NCBI RefSeq assembly: GCF_041821065.1
Contig: NZ_JBGUAX010000003.1
Location: 434,001 to 498,000 of the forward strand
DNA: 64,000 nucleotides
Direction: 5' to 3'
Source of the DNA: Egicoccus sp. AB-alg2
GTDB lineage: Bacteria; Actinomycetota; Nitriliruptoria; Nitriliruptorales; Nitriliruptoraceae
Below the pieces are notes generated by a model, which made no database searches, was not told the DNA's origin, and worked only from the letters and a program-made list of their open reading frames with translations. Positions 43,601-50,539 of the stretch are shown here, one piece after another. The position numbers and the translations under genes are program-made. Within the stretch, counting starts at the first letter, position 1. Every line of letters begins with the position of its first letter.

Positions 43601-45294
43601 CGGGGACCGGCGACAACCTGCTCATGGTCAGCGACCTCGACGCGGCATCGGGAACCGGTACCGCCACGTCACCGGCACGGCTGGGAGCCGACCACCTGCG
43701 CGGGTTCGCGGACGGCACGATCCACTACGACGCCCAGGGCACCTTCACCGGCGGCGTCACGGTCTGGACCAGCGACGAACACGCCGACCACGTCGAGGTG
43801 ACCGGCGCCCGGCGCGACGGTGACCCGACCACGCTCGACTGGCACCTCGACCGTCCGGAGGGTGGTCCGCGCACGATCACCACGCTGAACACGGGCGGCG
43901 GTGATGATCGGGTCGGCGTCGCGGTGGACGCCGGGTCCGACGGGCTGCTCGTCGTCAACCTCGGCGACGGCGACGACGTCCTGGACGGCGACGACGCCAC
44001 CCTCGGCTTCGTCGCCTTCGGTGGCAGCGGCGACGACACCATCACCACCGGGGCCGGCGACGACGTCGTGTTCGCCGATCACGGCACCATCCGCTACCGG
44101 GACGCGGCCGGCAGGCTCGTCACGGAACTGGGTGACGACCGCCTCGCGACCCGCAACGACGGGATCGCGCGCCGGCCCGACGAGATCCGGACCATGTGGG
44201 AGGACGACGGGCTGCTGGACCGTGCCGGCGTGTCGGCGCTGCCCGCGCCGGGACGCAACGCGATCCAGGTCGGCGACGGCGACGACGTCGTCTTCGGCGG
44301 GCTGGGCAACGACCGCATCGAGGCCACGGCAGGACGCAACGCGCTGGTCGGCGACCACGGTCGCGTCTGGCGTCGGGAGGCCCCCGAGCCGGTGGCCGTC
44401 CGCACCAACGACGGGTTCCTCGACCTGGTCCTCCGCGAGCAGCCGTTCGTCTACGAGGTGGACGTCTTCGACGGGCAGGGCGGCGCAGGCGACGTCATCC
44501 GCGGCGGCAGCGACGGCGACGTCGTCTTCGGCGGGCCGGGCAACGACGTGATCGTCGGCAGTCCCGGTGACGGGACGCAGCAGCATCCCTCCGGTGACGT
44601 GATCTTCGCCGGCGACGGTGACGACATCGTCTGGGGCGGTCCCGGCGACGACCGCATCTACGGCGGGAACGGCCGCAACTTCGTCGACGTGAAGAAGCCC
44701 ACGTTCGACGCCCACCTCACCGACGTCGTCCACACCGGTGCGGCGTGGTGGACCGCGGACACCTCGTGGTGGGACGCGGCCTGGACGCTGGCGCCGGCGG
44801 TCGATCGCAGCCCGCAGTGGGGTGTCGACAACGGCCGTGACCTCGTCTACGGCGGCCGTGGGCGCGACGTCCTGCAGGCCGACGCCGGCGGGCCGGGCCA
44901 GCAGGAGGGCGACCGACTGCTGAACTTCTACGGCTCCTACAACCTGTTCCTGACGTGTGAGGGGGCCTACGGCGCCGGGTGGATCCTGCGCCAGCCGAGC
45001 CCCGGGATCCAGTCTGCGCTGCTCCTGCTCGCCGAGGCCGACGGCGCCTGGCGGGCCAGCGACACCACGTCGTCCGGCTGGCGTCAACTCGCGCTGGTCA
45101 CCCAGGAACACGCGGCGGAGAACCGCGGGCAGCCGCATGCGGATCATCCCGGCAACAACGCCACGTGTGGGGTGCAGCCGCCGGCAGACCAGTCCACCGA
45201 CACGGGTGCCGACGACGGTACGTCCAACCCGGGCAATGGCAACGGCAACCCGGGCAACGGCAACCCGGGCAACGGCAACGGGCGCGGCCGGTGA
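34693..45294 (+). CDS. Giant secreted Asp/Gly-rich protein with RTX-like calcium-binding repeats
   Basis: A 3,533-residue protein. A Sec-type signal peptide (RRIVLAAGTVAAVAATTFLV) is followed by about 1,650 residues of acidic strand-rich sequence with recurring short beta modules. A Gly/Ser linker (about 1680-1713) and a further globular region follow. From about residue 2,050 there are parallel beta-roll-like stretches (TILGSTGADRIRIDADVTAR). RTX-type nonapeptides cluster at about 3071-3131, 3193-3225, 3271-3330 and 3383-3400 (GGSGDDTITTGAGDD, GGPGDDRIYGGNG). The end is an Asn-Pro-Gly repeat tail. No LPxTG or membrane anchor is visible. I infer an extracellular or wall-associated structural or adhesive protein folded by calcium. 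The start ATG 34693 follows ACAGGAGCAGGGG. Confidence 0.8.
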   Translation: MLTRRIVLAAGTVAAVAATTFLVLGAMASDLEVVESSTADGYQQVSVTFSKPLSAGPADEDGEQEAATGARVAVLDADGQESGDVEVQSFAATGDGTTWEVTLDGPVEPNVTSLRFQGFYVDEDEPAPALTEPVPMTEADLYLLADDLGALPLDLADLQQLPFAGTWLADLRTAASAVTTPLDGDGSRPDGALPAAMEAALLEDPELDLQLPDGHALVDVELTTTSTPRALNDLLAAPLPTRAALAAELDGDELTQRRLAEAIEDVGLTLGFGNRTLRLQFDDTHAAAAVVDEPALPVEELGLLVEEPDLDLTLGLRNGLVVGVTAMADGAGDATTDTRVLDAGTDLAIAVLVDHDDDLAARLGYVDATATGVDADLDVQAPLGLSCPDGAAACELDGVVTAPTFTGGGTLTIDAFEVTDRDTTHTYDVTDGDDPLTITVTASADAVDLAVTHRQAFDDARLIRFDTLASNAVTLAIEGVVQWLDALREDPVAGRAMPLVAGSPLDAVDVAALLGEELDEVVGAVVDAGGDLSAQATARLLCEQGWLDAADCTGVPGLLIEAGDPAQTATDGDTHPTRLVLPLDVTVEHTFPAAAPAEPEAWSDLPLTLDLDLSLVDAVPGLDAGQVPGFDVVLSNVTWDGSSAEVRLAAELVLDLRTDDELQAAFALDGSDRPADATPYRHLPAAGELCQGLVRALNDEGVSVSLLALQRANGWLGSETADASCDAALRATPPTVELPSGGDDEAAGTVTDQRLCAAAAAIWQVPVADFVALNGGTASACASAVRAASGASPQPLQYLPAEPSPVQFGHRVSLRPTGTDLLTVDLDLDGTVEDGDVRLGLLDAVPNGTIELTPALGVALRQPTDDDAFARDPGRIDLIELARHGDDDALEHVIATPTVIGTVHGTVDLDNQVVATARNPVELGVDVSGPLARVADDAAPSADRVAARSDDDLVVAIVLGDWAGLEHLDARAAVDGLAGSLESVAGVLGSAVVAVEVPFTGVGLPDMAAAPAALEDLAAGIRERVPTRLTTVTSALRGAMREAGLDDGPLTVEATDAALEFGLDMSRSVSATYPFSLDLPGLTDLPVPIAPLDGGATLTADASFTWRPTFGLTYQGEDPLERARIRANPSVSARLAADVRGDVNLGPMPVNLRGDLEADPSLTLDLGAFVGGEELTAAALQRALRQPALPAPDAVVTPGGTLAANLSVGPVPSGELALRGSFADLLAGNGLTVERSSIDWGRIELSLETLARGAIQTSRFVGDTLTRSATLGAGLPLVGDALTDAATVGSDLRTLADEVERLWEAADADSAAFVADAEQQLNQTVCAELVGRDCVTLRMLDAQGQPTTIGTATQVRLEVAFGKELTGALPLNGGLAFDGAIDLGLDTELDYTVGYRAGLALVVDIQDGFVVDTIGGSGNLVELYASLDVDDLDEQVRVAGVELAAVRDGSIRLGGALGPQGTGGGFALQLNGGAPLRLVDLANRATPADRLVTPLVDVDMAASLPIVFAGGLDYVPEVHLPIEFGWGPKRYVVTAPFDPRPDMTLTLGTADTPIVVDASSIAEELINPILREIAKHNPVDFGPVRGGLDYTIPTIDQSVRDLVQIGAAGQPGLQLLLALLDLVLIADDLADSGLSGVVGLGHLQVLPTYRSEIELDLAEIEDLLAVLQRLQNIFPAELSRRPSSGTSGGSGGSVGSGSSGGSGGSGTTASGLPSGLIRFPVFDDPIGLVTLATGGEPAQPVSFVEVDPGSVRIAKGGSFERQLFALDVAFLEGSLTVKATGQAGLELTLGFGYDSRGITSGNLLYGLYLIEPKDDRGRPKEVVALFAELGAGIDGNFAIKVAGLNVAEARFRGGGQARLSVGLNLYTDSPVIPPARRTNGRMHLDDVLLVQQGHYLPGVASLFGSGDFAAAANTLCVFRPGVRFTADLGFSAAAYVLGGKVWSGSWQSDWPGFAAGVSCPAVHQAAKLDEGQLVLNAGPDHWQDRLDRMPGRAERFRIRGDAGDVVVSWTGNASTPAEAQFRDLRFDPDEIDEVLVDLGGRDGTVAGAITIEASASALLRGTPVTILGSTGADRIRIDADVTARVVTNGGGSSVQVSAGTNALVVQGGDTVTLAGGDNDVRAGGGRVDYDFLGNWGRTILTQQPHAGGGAYLDFTGATGPIVGDTFFGVGEIRAGSNLLEFNVDGADRLDTTAADGDDITLRGDVPDGFVVRVGGGDGNRIETDVSTRDREIVVEGNPDAEETLVVTGTRAADTFLLRAQPPGDEVTHQPAPEAGQNAAAEHGFVALFDPAGGADTPVERITYDHHVDTLEVHGVAGENEFYLDDVATRTTIRGGDGAGTRGNLFQVGQLFEHTREFDNALANLARPDDEVRTRAVFDQGPMTLGVSHETTIQGGRGNDEFSVYSNVAGLNLLGVSGNNSFVLRAFIADGTVRALGGDGNDVFRYVENAPVDIVGGSGFNTMFVYGTQGSDGFLLDDGLDPDDFDLVDPDDLLDGAEPADAEVGGLAVCSVLVRGVSDGFPEGMPVDRVPGEPGQDGVSCAIDATYRQIHRVVAASTGGRNAIWVRGTSPERVMEAYGGPDGATVLVGDADGRLTGVRGPVTLAGDLGDELGVDFELATREPVALPGEDATVAPDPRRICYAPAPNELVVFGAGETADVTGRLTGDRLEGLGLYPGGEVRTEDGPVPFPPGLRYAEFDHLTLLLGQGSEQLLVEDTATFVRPPYEQYLRRLPDGSRDRTCITVEEGVVTEHDVDDFRDDVTTATPIETVTTVDTGAGDDVVTVRAIAGPTEVVAPAGTNDVVVGSRAAAGTVDVPDGLSTLEGIVDRLRVSGGEDAEGRPVSVHLDASGTRVGPDGLGDVVEVAPGVVRGLGMPGEVVFEDVDLLHVALTDGADVANVTGTTAVTSRLSGLEGDDRVFVSDAADYGLDPGHRVREPGTEPRPRQDDPGVPSPAHLPGTLAAVAGDLDVDAGTGDNLLMVSDLDAASGTGTATSPARLGADHLRGFADGTIHYDAQGTFTGGVTVWTSDEHADHVEVTGARRDGDPTTLDWHLDRPEGGPRTITTLNTGGGDDRVGVAVDAGSDGLLVVNLGDGDDVLDGDDATLGFVAFGGSGDDTITTGAGDDVVFADHGTIRYRDAAGRLVTELGDDRLATRNDGIARRPDEIRTMWEDDGLLDRAGVSALPAPGRNAIQVGDGDDVVFGGLGNDRIEATAGRNALVGDHGRVWRREAPEPVAVRTNDGFLDLVLREQPFVYEVDVFDGQGGAGDVIRGGSDGDVVFGGPGNDVIVGSPGDGTQQHPSGDVIFAGDGDDIVWGGPGDDRIYGGNGRNFVDVKKPTFDAHLTDVVHTGAAWWTADTSWWDAAWTLAPAVDRSPQWGVDNGRDLVYGGRGRDVLQADAGGPGQQEGDRLLNFYGSYNLFLTCEGAYGAGWILRQPSPGIQSALLLLAEADGAWRASDTTSSGWRQLALVTQEHAAENRGQPHADHPGNNATCGVQPPADQSTDTGADDGTSNPGNGNGNPGNGNPGNGNGRGR
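45223..45291 (+). repeat. Asn-Pro-Gly coding tandem repeat
   Basis: The last 23 codons of the giant gene are built of tandem units encoding NPGNGN; successive 12-15-base units are nearly identical at the DNA level. Such runs are prone to slippage and length variation. Confidence 0.7.
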
Positions 45295-45331
45295 CCCCCG
45301 CGGGGAAACTGCTAGCGTCGTGACAAGGGGG

Positions 45332-45356
45332 GACCGGTTCGGTGGTCGAACCGGTC
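45332..45356 (+). promoter_or_regulatory. Perfect 10-bp inverted repeat with the LuxR start codon in its loop
   Basis: GACCGGTTCG (45332-45341) and CGAACCGGTC (45347-45356) are exact complements, and the 5-nt loop is GTGGT, whose first three bases are the proposed start codon. As RNA this would hide the initiation region; as DNA it would be a 25-bp operator covering the start of the gene. Confidence 0.6.
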
Positions 45357-48257
45357 TGGCGTCGCCGTCGGGCCGGAGACGTGGCCTTGGGCAGGGGTGA
45401 GACGGCGGCCGTCGGGCAGACGGCCGCGACACCGTCGCCGCTGGTGGGGCGGCGGCGGGAGCTCGCCGTCATCGATCGCCTGGTCGAACGGCTGCAGGGC
45501 GGCACGGGCACCACGGTGGTCGTCGACGGACCGGCCGGAAGCGGCCGGTCCGCGGTGCTGGAAGCCGCCGCCGAGGCAGCGTCGACCCGCGCCATCGGCG
45601 TGCTGCGCGCTCGCGGGGTGCCGCTGGGCGCGCCGCCGTCGTACGGGATCGTGCGCGAGTTGCTCGAGCCGGCCCTGCGGGCCGCCGAGTCGCCCGTCAG
45701 CCTGCTGCGCGGCGCCGCCGGACTCGCCGCGCCCCTCTTCCCGTGGTGGTCGCGGACGTCCGCATCCACACCGGGGCCGAGCACGGGGCCGGCCGTCGTG
45801 CACGGCCTGTTCTGGCTCACCGTCCACCTCGCGGAGACCTTCCCCGGCTCGGCCCTGCTGGTGGTCGTCGACGACCTCGAGCACGCCGACTCGGCGTCGC
45901 TGGACTTCCTGACCTACCTGGCCGCTCGCGCCGGCGAACGCGCCATCGGAATCGTCGCGGCGCGCGGTCCCGTCGCCGCGGGTGCCGTCGGTGCCCGGCT
46001 CGACCACTGGTGCCGGCGGCCCGACGTCACGGTGCTGCGGCTCCGGCCCCTCACCCCGGACGAGGTCGCCGCGATGATCGCCCGCACGCCGGAGCCACCA
46101 CCGGACGTGGTCGCCGGGCGGATCACGGCCCTGGCCGGCGGGCGTCCCGGACTGGTGCGGTCGCTGCTGGAGCCGGGCCTCGGTCCGACCGCGCCCGGGC
46201 CGTCGAGCGCTCCGGACGGCTGGGCACCCCCGGAGCCGGTCCGGCGGGTGGTGCTGCGCGCACTCGACGACCTGCCCGCCGCCTGCCGTGAGCTCGCGAA
46301 CGCGGTCGCCGTCCTGGGCGGGCACCCTTCGCTGCGGCTGGCGGCAGGAACGGCCGGGCTGGCGGCCGCCGAGGCCGAGGCGTGTGCGGACGAGCTCGCG
46401 GCGTGGCAGGTGCTGCACGCCGGCGAGCCGCTGCGTTTCCGCGTGCCGTTGGTCCGGCTCGCCCTCCTCGGCGAGCTGGCGGCCTTCGAGCGCTCCCGAC
46501 TTCACCGGCGTGCCGCCGAGTTCCGCCACGCCGATGGAGAGGACGACACGGCCGTCGGTGACGACCTGCTGCTGGTGCGACCCGGTGAGGACGCCTGGGT
46601 CGTGGCCGGTCTGCGGCGTGCCGCGGCCCAGGCGTCGGCGCGCGGGCACTTCGACGGCGCGGTCGCCTTCCTGGAGCGTTCGATTCGGGAGTCGCCCGCC
46701 CCGGACGTCCGAGCCGAACTCGACGCGGAGCTCGCCCTGGCCCGGGCGGGCAGGGGCGACACCGCGTCGACGGACGAGCTCCGCCGCCACCTGGACCGCC
46801 TGCCGGTGGAGCGTCGTCACGAGGGTCGCGACCACCTGCGACGGCTGCTCCTCGCCCGAGGGGCCTTCGACGCGGCCGCCGAACTCGCCGACACGGCGCG
46901 TCGCGACCTGCCCGAGCGCGACGGGCGTCGGGACGTACTCGAGGCCGACGTGCTGGTGGCGAGCGCACTCGGCCGGGGCACGACCACGCCGCCGTCGCCG
47001 CGGCTGCGTCGCCTCCTCGCCGACGCCCGCCGGGCGCGCGTGCCGGACGACCCGGCCCTGGCCGCCCGGCTCGCCGCGCTCACCATGGCGACCGGTGCCG
47101 ACACGGAAGGGGTCGTGCGCGCCGCCGAGCAGGCACTCGCGGCCGATCCGCTGGTGGCGGCCGGTGCGCACGGCGTCCCCTACGCGTTCGCTGCCGCCGC
47201 GCTCGTGCTTGCGGAGACGGGTCCGCGGGCGGCGGCGAGCCTGGCGGCTGCCGCCGCCTGCGTGGCGACCCGCGGCCGTGGCGCCGCACGGGTGGTCGTG
47301 GGCCACTGGCGCGCGACCCTGCACTGGTTGCAAGGTGACCTCGATCCCGCTCGCGCCGAGGCCGAGCGCGCGCTGTCGGGCCGCGAGGACGGCTGGAACC
47401 TCCATGCCTCGTGGACGGCGGCCGTCCTGGCCCATGTGCACCTCGATCGCGGGCGGCTCGCAGAAGCCATCGCCGTCGTCGAGAAGTCGGCCACCTTCCC
47501 GACGGACGCCCTCGGGGCGGCCCTGGTCACGGAGGTGCGCGGCCGGCTGGCCCAGGCGGACGGCGACGACGAGTCCGCGCTCGCCCTGCTGCTGGAGACG
47601 GGCGCGCGGTTGGACGCCATCGGCCTGCGCAGCCCGGTGGTCTCCGCGTGGCAGACACGCGCGGCGGTCGTCGCGGCCGGTCTCGGACGCCGTGACGTCG
47701 CCACGCGGCTCGCCGCGGTTGCCCGGCAACGGGCGCGCCGCACCGGATCGGGGCGCTGCATCGGCCGGGCGCTGCACACGGCCGGCGTGGTCGCCGAACC
47801 CGGCCCCGCCGCCATCGCCGACCTCGAGGCGGCCGTGGCCGTGCTGGCCGGTACCCACGCCCGCCTCGACGAGGCGGCGGCCCGCTGCGACCTGGGCGTC
47901 GCGCTCCACCGCTGCGGTGACCGCACCGGCGCGCGCCGCCGGCTCGTCGAGGCCATCGATCTCGCCGAGCGGGCCGGCGCCGTCCCGCTGCGTGAGCGGG
48001 CACGGCGGGAGTTGCGGGGTGCCGGCGGCCGGTACCGCCCGCCGCGCCCGCTCGAGGGACTCCCCGCACTGACGCCGTCGGAGCGTCGGATCGTCGGGCT
48101 CGCGGCGAGCGGGCGCACGAACGCCGCCATCGCCCGTGAGTTGTTCGTAACCCCGAAGACCGTCGAATGGCACCTGGGGAACGCCTACCGCAAGCTCGGC
48201 GTGTCGTCGCGGCGGGACCTGCCGGGCCCCGAGCTGCTTTGCGAACCGGCCGGCTGA
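45342..48257 (+). CDS. LuxR-family transcriptional regulator with N-terminal ATPase (LAL type)
   Basis: A 971-residue regulator. The N-terminal AAA/STAND ATPase has LVGRRRELAVIDRL, a Walker A at about 63-70 (GPAGSGRS, with Arg where Lys is usual) and Walker B LLVVVDDLEHAD. About 550 residues of helical TPR-like repeats (ALA-rich) follow. A C-terminal LuxR/GerE helix-turn-helix (about 905-965) reads LTPSERRIVGLAASGRTNAA then TPKTVEWHLGNAYRKLG. It probably multimerises on binding an effector and ATP. The Lys-to-Arg change may weaken ATP hydrolysis. It starts 47 bases after the giant gene and is a plausible regulator of it. GTG 45342 is supported by AAGGGGGG upstream; GTG 45381 is an alternative. 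Confidence 0.85.
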   Translation: MVEPVWRRRRAGDVALGRGETAAVGQTAATPSPLVGRRRELAVIDRLVERLQGGTGTTVVVDGPAGSGRSAVLEAAAEAASTRAIGVLRARGVPLGAPPSYGIVRELLEPALRAAESPVSLLRGAAGLAAPLFPWWSRTSASTPGPSTGPAVVHGLFWLTVHLAETFPGSALLVVVDDLEHADSASLDFLTYLAARAGERAIGIVAARGPVAAGAVGARLDHWCRRPDVTVLRLRPLTPDEVAAMIARTPEPPPDVVAGRITALAGGRPGLVRSLLEPGLGPTAPGPSSAPDGWAPPEPVRRVVLRALDDLPAACRELANAVAVLGGHPSLRLAAGTAGLAAAEAEACADELAAWQVLHAGEPLRFRVPLVRLALLGELAAFERSRLHRRAAEFRHADGEDDTAVGDDLLLVRPGEDAWVVAGLRRAAAQASARGHFDGAVAFLERSIRESPAPDVRAELDAELALARAGRGDTASTDELRRHLDRLPVERRHEGRDHLRRLLLARGAFDAAAELADTARRDLPERDGRRDVLEADVLVASALGRGTTTPPSPRLRRLLADARRARVPDDPALAARLAALTMATGADTEGVVRAAEQALAADPLVAAGAHGVPYAFAAAALVLAETGPRAAASLAAAAACVATRGRGAARVVVGHWRATLHWLQGDLDPARAEAERALSGREDGWNLHASWTAAVLAHVHLDRGRLAEAIAVVEKSATFPTDALGAALVTEVRGRLAQADGDDESALALLLETGARLDAIGLRSPVVSAWQTRAAVVAAGLGRRDVATRLAAVARQRARRTGSGRCIGRALHTAGVVAEPGPAAIADLEAAVAVLAGTHARLDEAAARCDLGVALHRCGDRTGARRRLVEAIDLAERAGAVPLRERARRELRGAGGRYRPPRPLEGLPALTPSERRIVGLAASGRTNAAIARELFVTPKTVEWHLGNAYRKLGVSSRRDLPGPELLCEPAG

Positions 48258-48287
48258 CGGCGTCGAGCACGTTGCTACGGTGCGGCC

Positions 48288-48764
48288 ATGGATGCGACGC
48301 CGTGGCTGTCCGACGACGAGCAACGCGCCTGGCGCGGGCTGGCCGCCGTGTTCCTGCGCTTGCCGGGCGCGCTGGAAGGCCAGTTGCAGCGGGACGCGGG
48401 CCTGTCGCACTTCGAGTACTGGGTGATGGCACTGCTCAGCGAGGCCGACGGCCGGGCACGGCGGCTCCGGGATCTCGCCGCGCAGGCGAACTGCTCGCTG
48501 TCCCGGCTCTCGCATGTCGTGACGCGGCTGGAGCGCCGCGGCTGGGTGGTGCGCGAGCCGGTACCCGACGACGCCCGCAGCACCTACGCGGTCCTGACCG
48601 AGGACGGGTTCACCCAGGTCGTCGCGGCGGCCCCCGGACACGTCCGGGCCGTCCGGTCCCTCGTGTTCGACGCCTTGGACACCGCGGACGTGGCCGACCT
48701 CGAGCGGATCTGCTGGGCGATCGTGGCCCGGCTGGACACGGACGCCTACGCACCGCGCGCCTGA
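48288..48764 (+). CDS. MarR-family transcriptional regulator
   Basis: A 158-residue winged-helix regulator. Helix 1 (QRAWRGLAAVFLRLPGAL) is followed by LSHFEYWVMALLSEADGRAR. The recognition region RLRDLAAQANCSLSRLSHVV, the wing RRGWVVREPVPDDARSTYAV and C-terminal dimerisation helices come next. It would bind as a dimer to a palindrome near its own or neighbouring promoters and respond to a small ligand. The gene starts 30 bases after the LuxR regulator and may be co-transcribed with it. Neighbours do not reveal the ligand. Confidence 0.88.
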   Translation: MDATPWLSDDEQRAWRGLAAVFLRLPGALEGQLQRDAGLSHFEYWVMALLSEADGRARRLRDLAAQANCSLSRLSHVVTRLERRGWVVREPVPDDARSTYAVLTEDGFTQVVAAAPGHVRAVRSLVFDALDTADVADLERICWAIVARLDTDAYAPRA

Positions 48765-48780
48765 CGGCAGGTCCGGCGGG

Positions 48781-49026
48781 TCAGGTCCGGCGACGGACCA
48801 GCAGCACGGCCGAGCCGACCCCGCCGGTGACGGCGGTCGCGGTCCCGCCCATCGCGAGGTAGCCGGCCAGGGCGAGCGAGTCGGCGGTACAGGCACCCTC
48901 ACGCGTGCACGGGTGCAGCAACGCCAGGACGGCGGCGACCATCACCGCGAGTCCGCCCGCGAAGGCCAGCCCCCAGGCCAGCCACATGGCGCGTGACGGG
49001 CGACGGATCGTGGACCGGTCCTGCAT
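48781..49026 (-). CDS. Small membrane protein
   Basis: An 81-residue protein with two hydrophobic helices: AMWLAWGLAFAGGLAVMVAA and LALAGYLAMGGTATAVTGGV. They are separated by a short loop with two Cys (HPCTREGACT) that could form a disulfide outside the cell. It ends VLLVRRRT, a positive cytoplasmic tail. No family is recognised. It is convergent with the MarR gene, leaving only 16 bases between stops. Confidence 0.55.
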   Translation of the reverse strand: MQDRSTIRRPSRAMWLAWGLAFAGGLAVMVAAVLALLHPCTREGACTADSLALAGYLAMGGTATAVTGGVGSAVLLVRRRT

Positions 49027-49396
49027 CCTGCCCCGTGCGTCGGCGACTCGGCGTGGACCGGACCGTACCCAACCGGGGACGCGAATCGTGGCGGGCAGGC
49101 GGGTGCACCATCCTCTCCTGTCCGGGCGGACGTGGCCAGGAGGTCATGGCCGGGAGGCGGGACCCGCCCCCTGTCTCCGACCGCGGTCGTAGGTCAGCAT
49201 GGGGTCATCCGAAACGGGGGTTCCCGCCTCGTGTCCGAACGGGTCTCGTCCGGACACCGCCCCCCGGCCAGCGGCCCGCCCGGGTCACCGTCCGGAGGGT
49301 GGCGGGGGCGCGACCACCTCACCGGCCCGGTGGGTGACGCTTCCCCAAGCACCTCCCAGCCGCGCGGCTGGGACCCCTGACCAAGGAGATCGACAC
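49027..49396. other. Intergenic region upstream of the acidic lipoprotein gene
   Basis: About 370 bases that must hold divergent promoters for the small membrane gene and the lipoprotein gene. I see no clear -35/-10 pair, no strong hairpin and no convincing small gene. Confidence 0.35.
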
Positions 49397-49639
49397 ATGC
49401 TGCTCCGTAAACGCTTCCTCTCGCTCGCCGCGGTCGCCGGCCTGGCCCTCGCGGGCGTCGCCTGCGACGACGGTGGCACCGCCGAGGACACCGGCACGAC
49501 CGACACCGGGACGACCGAGGACACCGGCACCGAGGACCTGGGTGGCGAGACCGGCGCGGAAACCGGCACCGAGGACACCGGCGCCACCGACGACGCCACC
49601 GGTGGCGACACGATGGAGGACACGGAGACCGAGGGCTGA
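49397..49639 (+). CDS. Low-complexity acidic lipoprotein
   Basis: An 80-residue protein from ATG 49397 with AAGGAG at good spacing. The signal peptide ends in the lipobox LAGVAC, predicting lipid attachment. The mature 57 residues are almost only Asp, Glu, Thr and Gly in degenerate repeats (DTGTTDTGTTEDTGTEDLGG), with no Lys or Arg. Such a chain is probably extended and strongly negative at the surface and may bind divalent cations. No homologous family is recognised. A strong terminator follows. Confidence 0.75.
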   Translation: MLLRKRFLSLAAVAGLALAGVACDDGGTAEDTGTTDTGTTEDTGTEDLGGETGAETGTEDTGATDDATGGDTMEDTETEG

Positions 49640-49664
49640 TCCGCTCTCCGAACGACCTTCGCGC

Positions 49665-49694
49665 GACACCCACCGCCGTTCGGCGGTGGGTGTC
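49665..49694 (+). terminator. Terminator after the acidic lipoprotein gene
   Basis: GACACCCACCGCC pairs with GGCGGTGGGTGTC around GTTC, at least 13 base pairs. It can also serve the convergent inositol-phosphatase-family gene, whose stop lies 27 bases further on. Confidence 0.75.
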
Positions 49695-49720
49695 GCCGTC
49701 GTATGCCTGGGCGGCGCGGC

Positions 49721-50539
49721 CTAGTCGGCGAGCAGGCGCTTGGCCAGCGAGCGCACACCCTCGAGGTCGCCGCCGGCCGCCGTGGCTGCGTGCAGCGTCG
49801 CGTGGTCGTCGCCCGGGCGCAGGGGCAGCAGGTCGTCGCCCTCCAGGGTGACGACGATGCCACCGGCCTCCTCGACGAGCAGCGAGCCCGCGGCGATGTC
49901 CCAGACGTGGGGGACGACCGCGACCGACGCGGCCGCCACCCCTTCGGCGACGAGGGCGAGGTCCAGGGCCGTGGAGCCCATCACGCGCGGGTTCAGGGCC
50001 ACACCCGCCCGCCGGGCCCGCCGAGCGGTGCCGGTGGTGAGCATGACCGGGACGTGACCCATGGTGGCGTCGTCCCAGGCGACGGGACGGCGCACGTGGA
50101 CCGTGGCACCGTCGCGACGCGTGCCTTCGCCCCGCACCGCCTCGTAGCGCCGCGACAGGGCGGGGGCGTCCACGGCGCCGAGCACCACCTCACCCCGGTA
50201 GGTGAGGGCGACCGCGACGCACCAGTACGGCAATCCGGCGGTGAAGTTCGAGGTCCCGTCGATCGGGTCGATGACCCAGCACCACTCGCGATCGGGAACC
50301 ACGGTGTCGTGTTCCTCGCTGAGGATCCCGTGGCCGGGCAGCACGCGGCCGATCGCGGCTCGCAGGCGTTCGTCGGCCTCGTGATCCAGGTCCGTGACCG
50401 GCGTGCCGTCCGCCTTCGCGCTCGCCTCGACACGTCCGCTGGCCTGGCGCAGGTCGACACCGAGCGCGTCCAACGTGGGGTGGAGCAGCCCACGGGCATG
50501 CTCGATCACCAGGCGCACGTCGGCGGGCAGCGGCGTCAC
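49721..50539 (-). CDS. Inositol monophosphatase family protein
   Basis: A 272-residue magnesium-dependent phosphatase. The metal-binding motifs are present: GILSEEHD (Glu of motif 1), WVIDPIDGTSNFTAGLPYW (motif A, DPIDGT) and VVPHVWDIAAGSLLVEEAGG (motif B, WDxxAG). The family includes inositol-1-phosphatase (SuhB/ImpA), histidinol-phosphatase HisN, and CysQ-like enzymes. The sequence does not settle which one. The gene is divergent from the desaturase; the ATG 50539 start agrees with family length. Confidence 0.85.
   Translation of the reverse strand: MTPLPADVRLVIEHARGLLHPTLDALGVDLRQASGRVEASAKADGTPVTDLDHEADERLRAAIGRVLPGHGILSEEHDTVVPDREWCWVIDPIDGTSNFTAGLPYWCVAVALTYRGEVVLGAVDAPALSRRYEAVRGEGTRRDGATVHVRRPVAWDDATMGHVPVMLTTGTARRARRAGVALNPRVMGSTALDLALVAEGVAAASVAVVPHVWDIAAGSLLVEEAGGIVVTLEGDDLLPLRPGDDHATLHAATAAGGDLEGVRSLAKRLLAD

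Noticed and set aside
43900-44900. A CRISPR-like array of short repeats
   Set aside because: The repeats are in-frame codons for RTX nonapeptides (GGxGxDxxx) without uniform spacers or cas genes.
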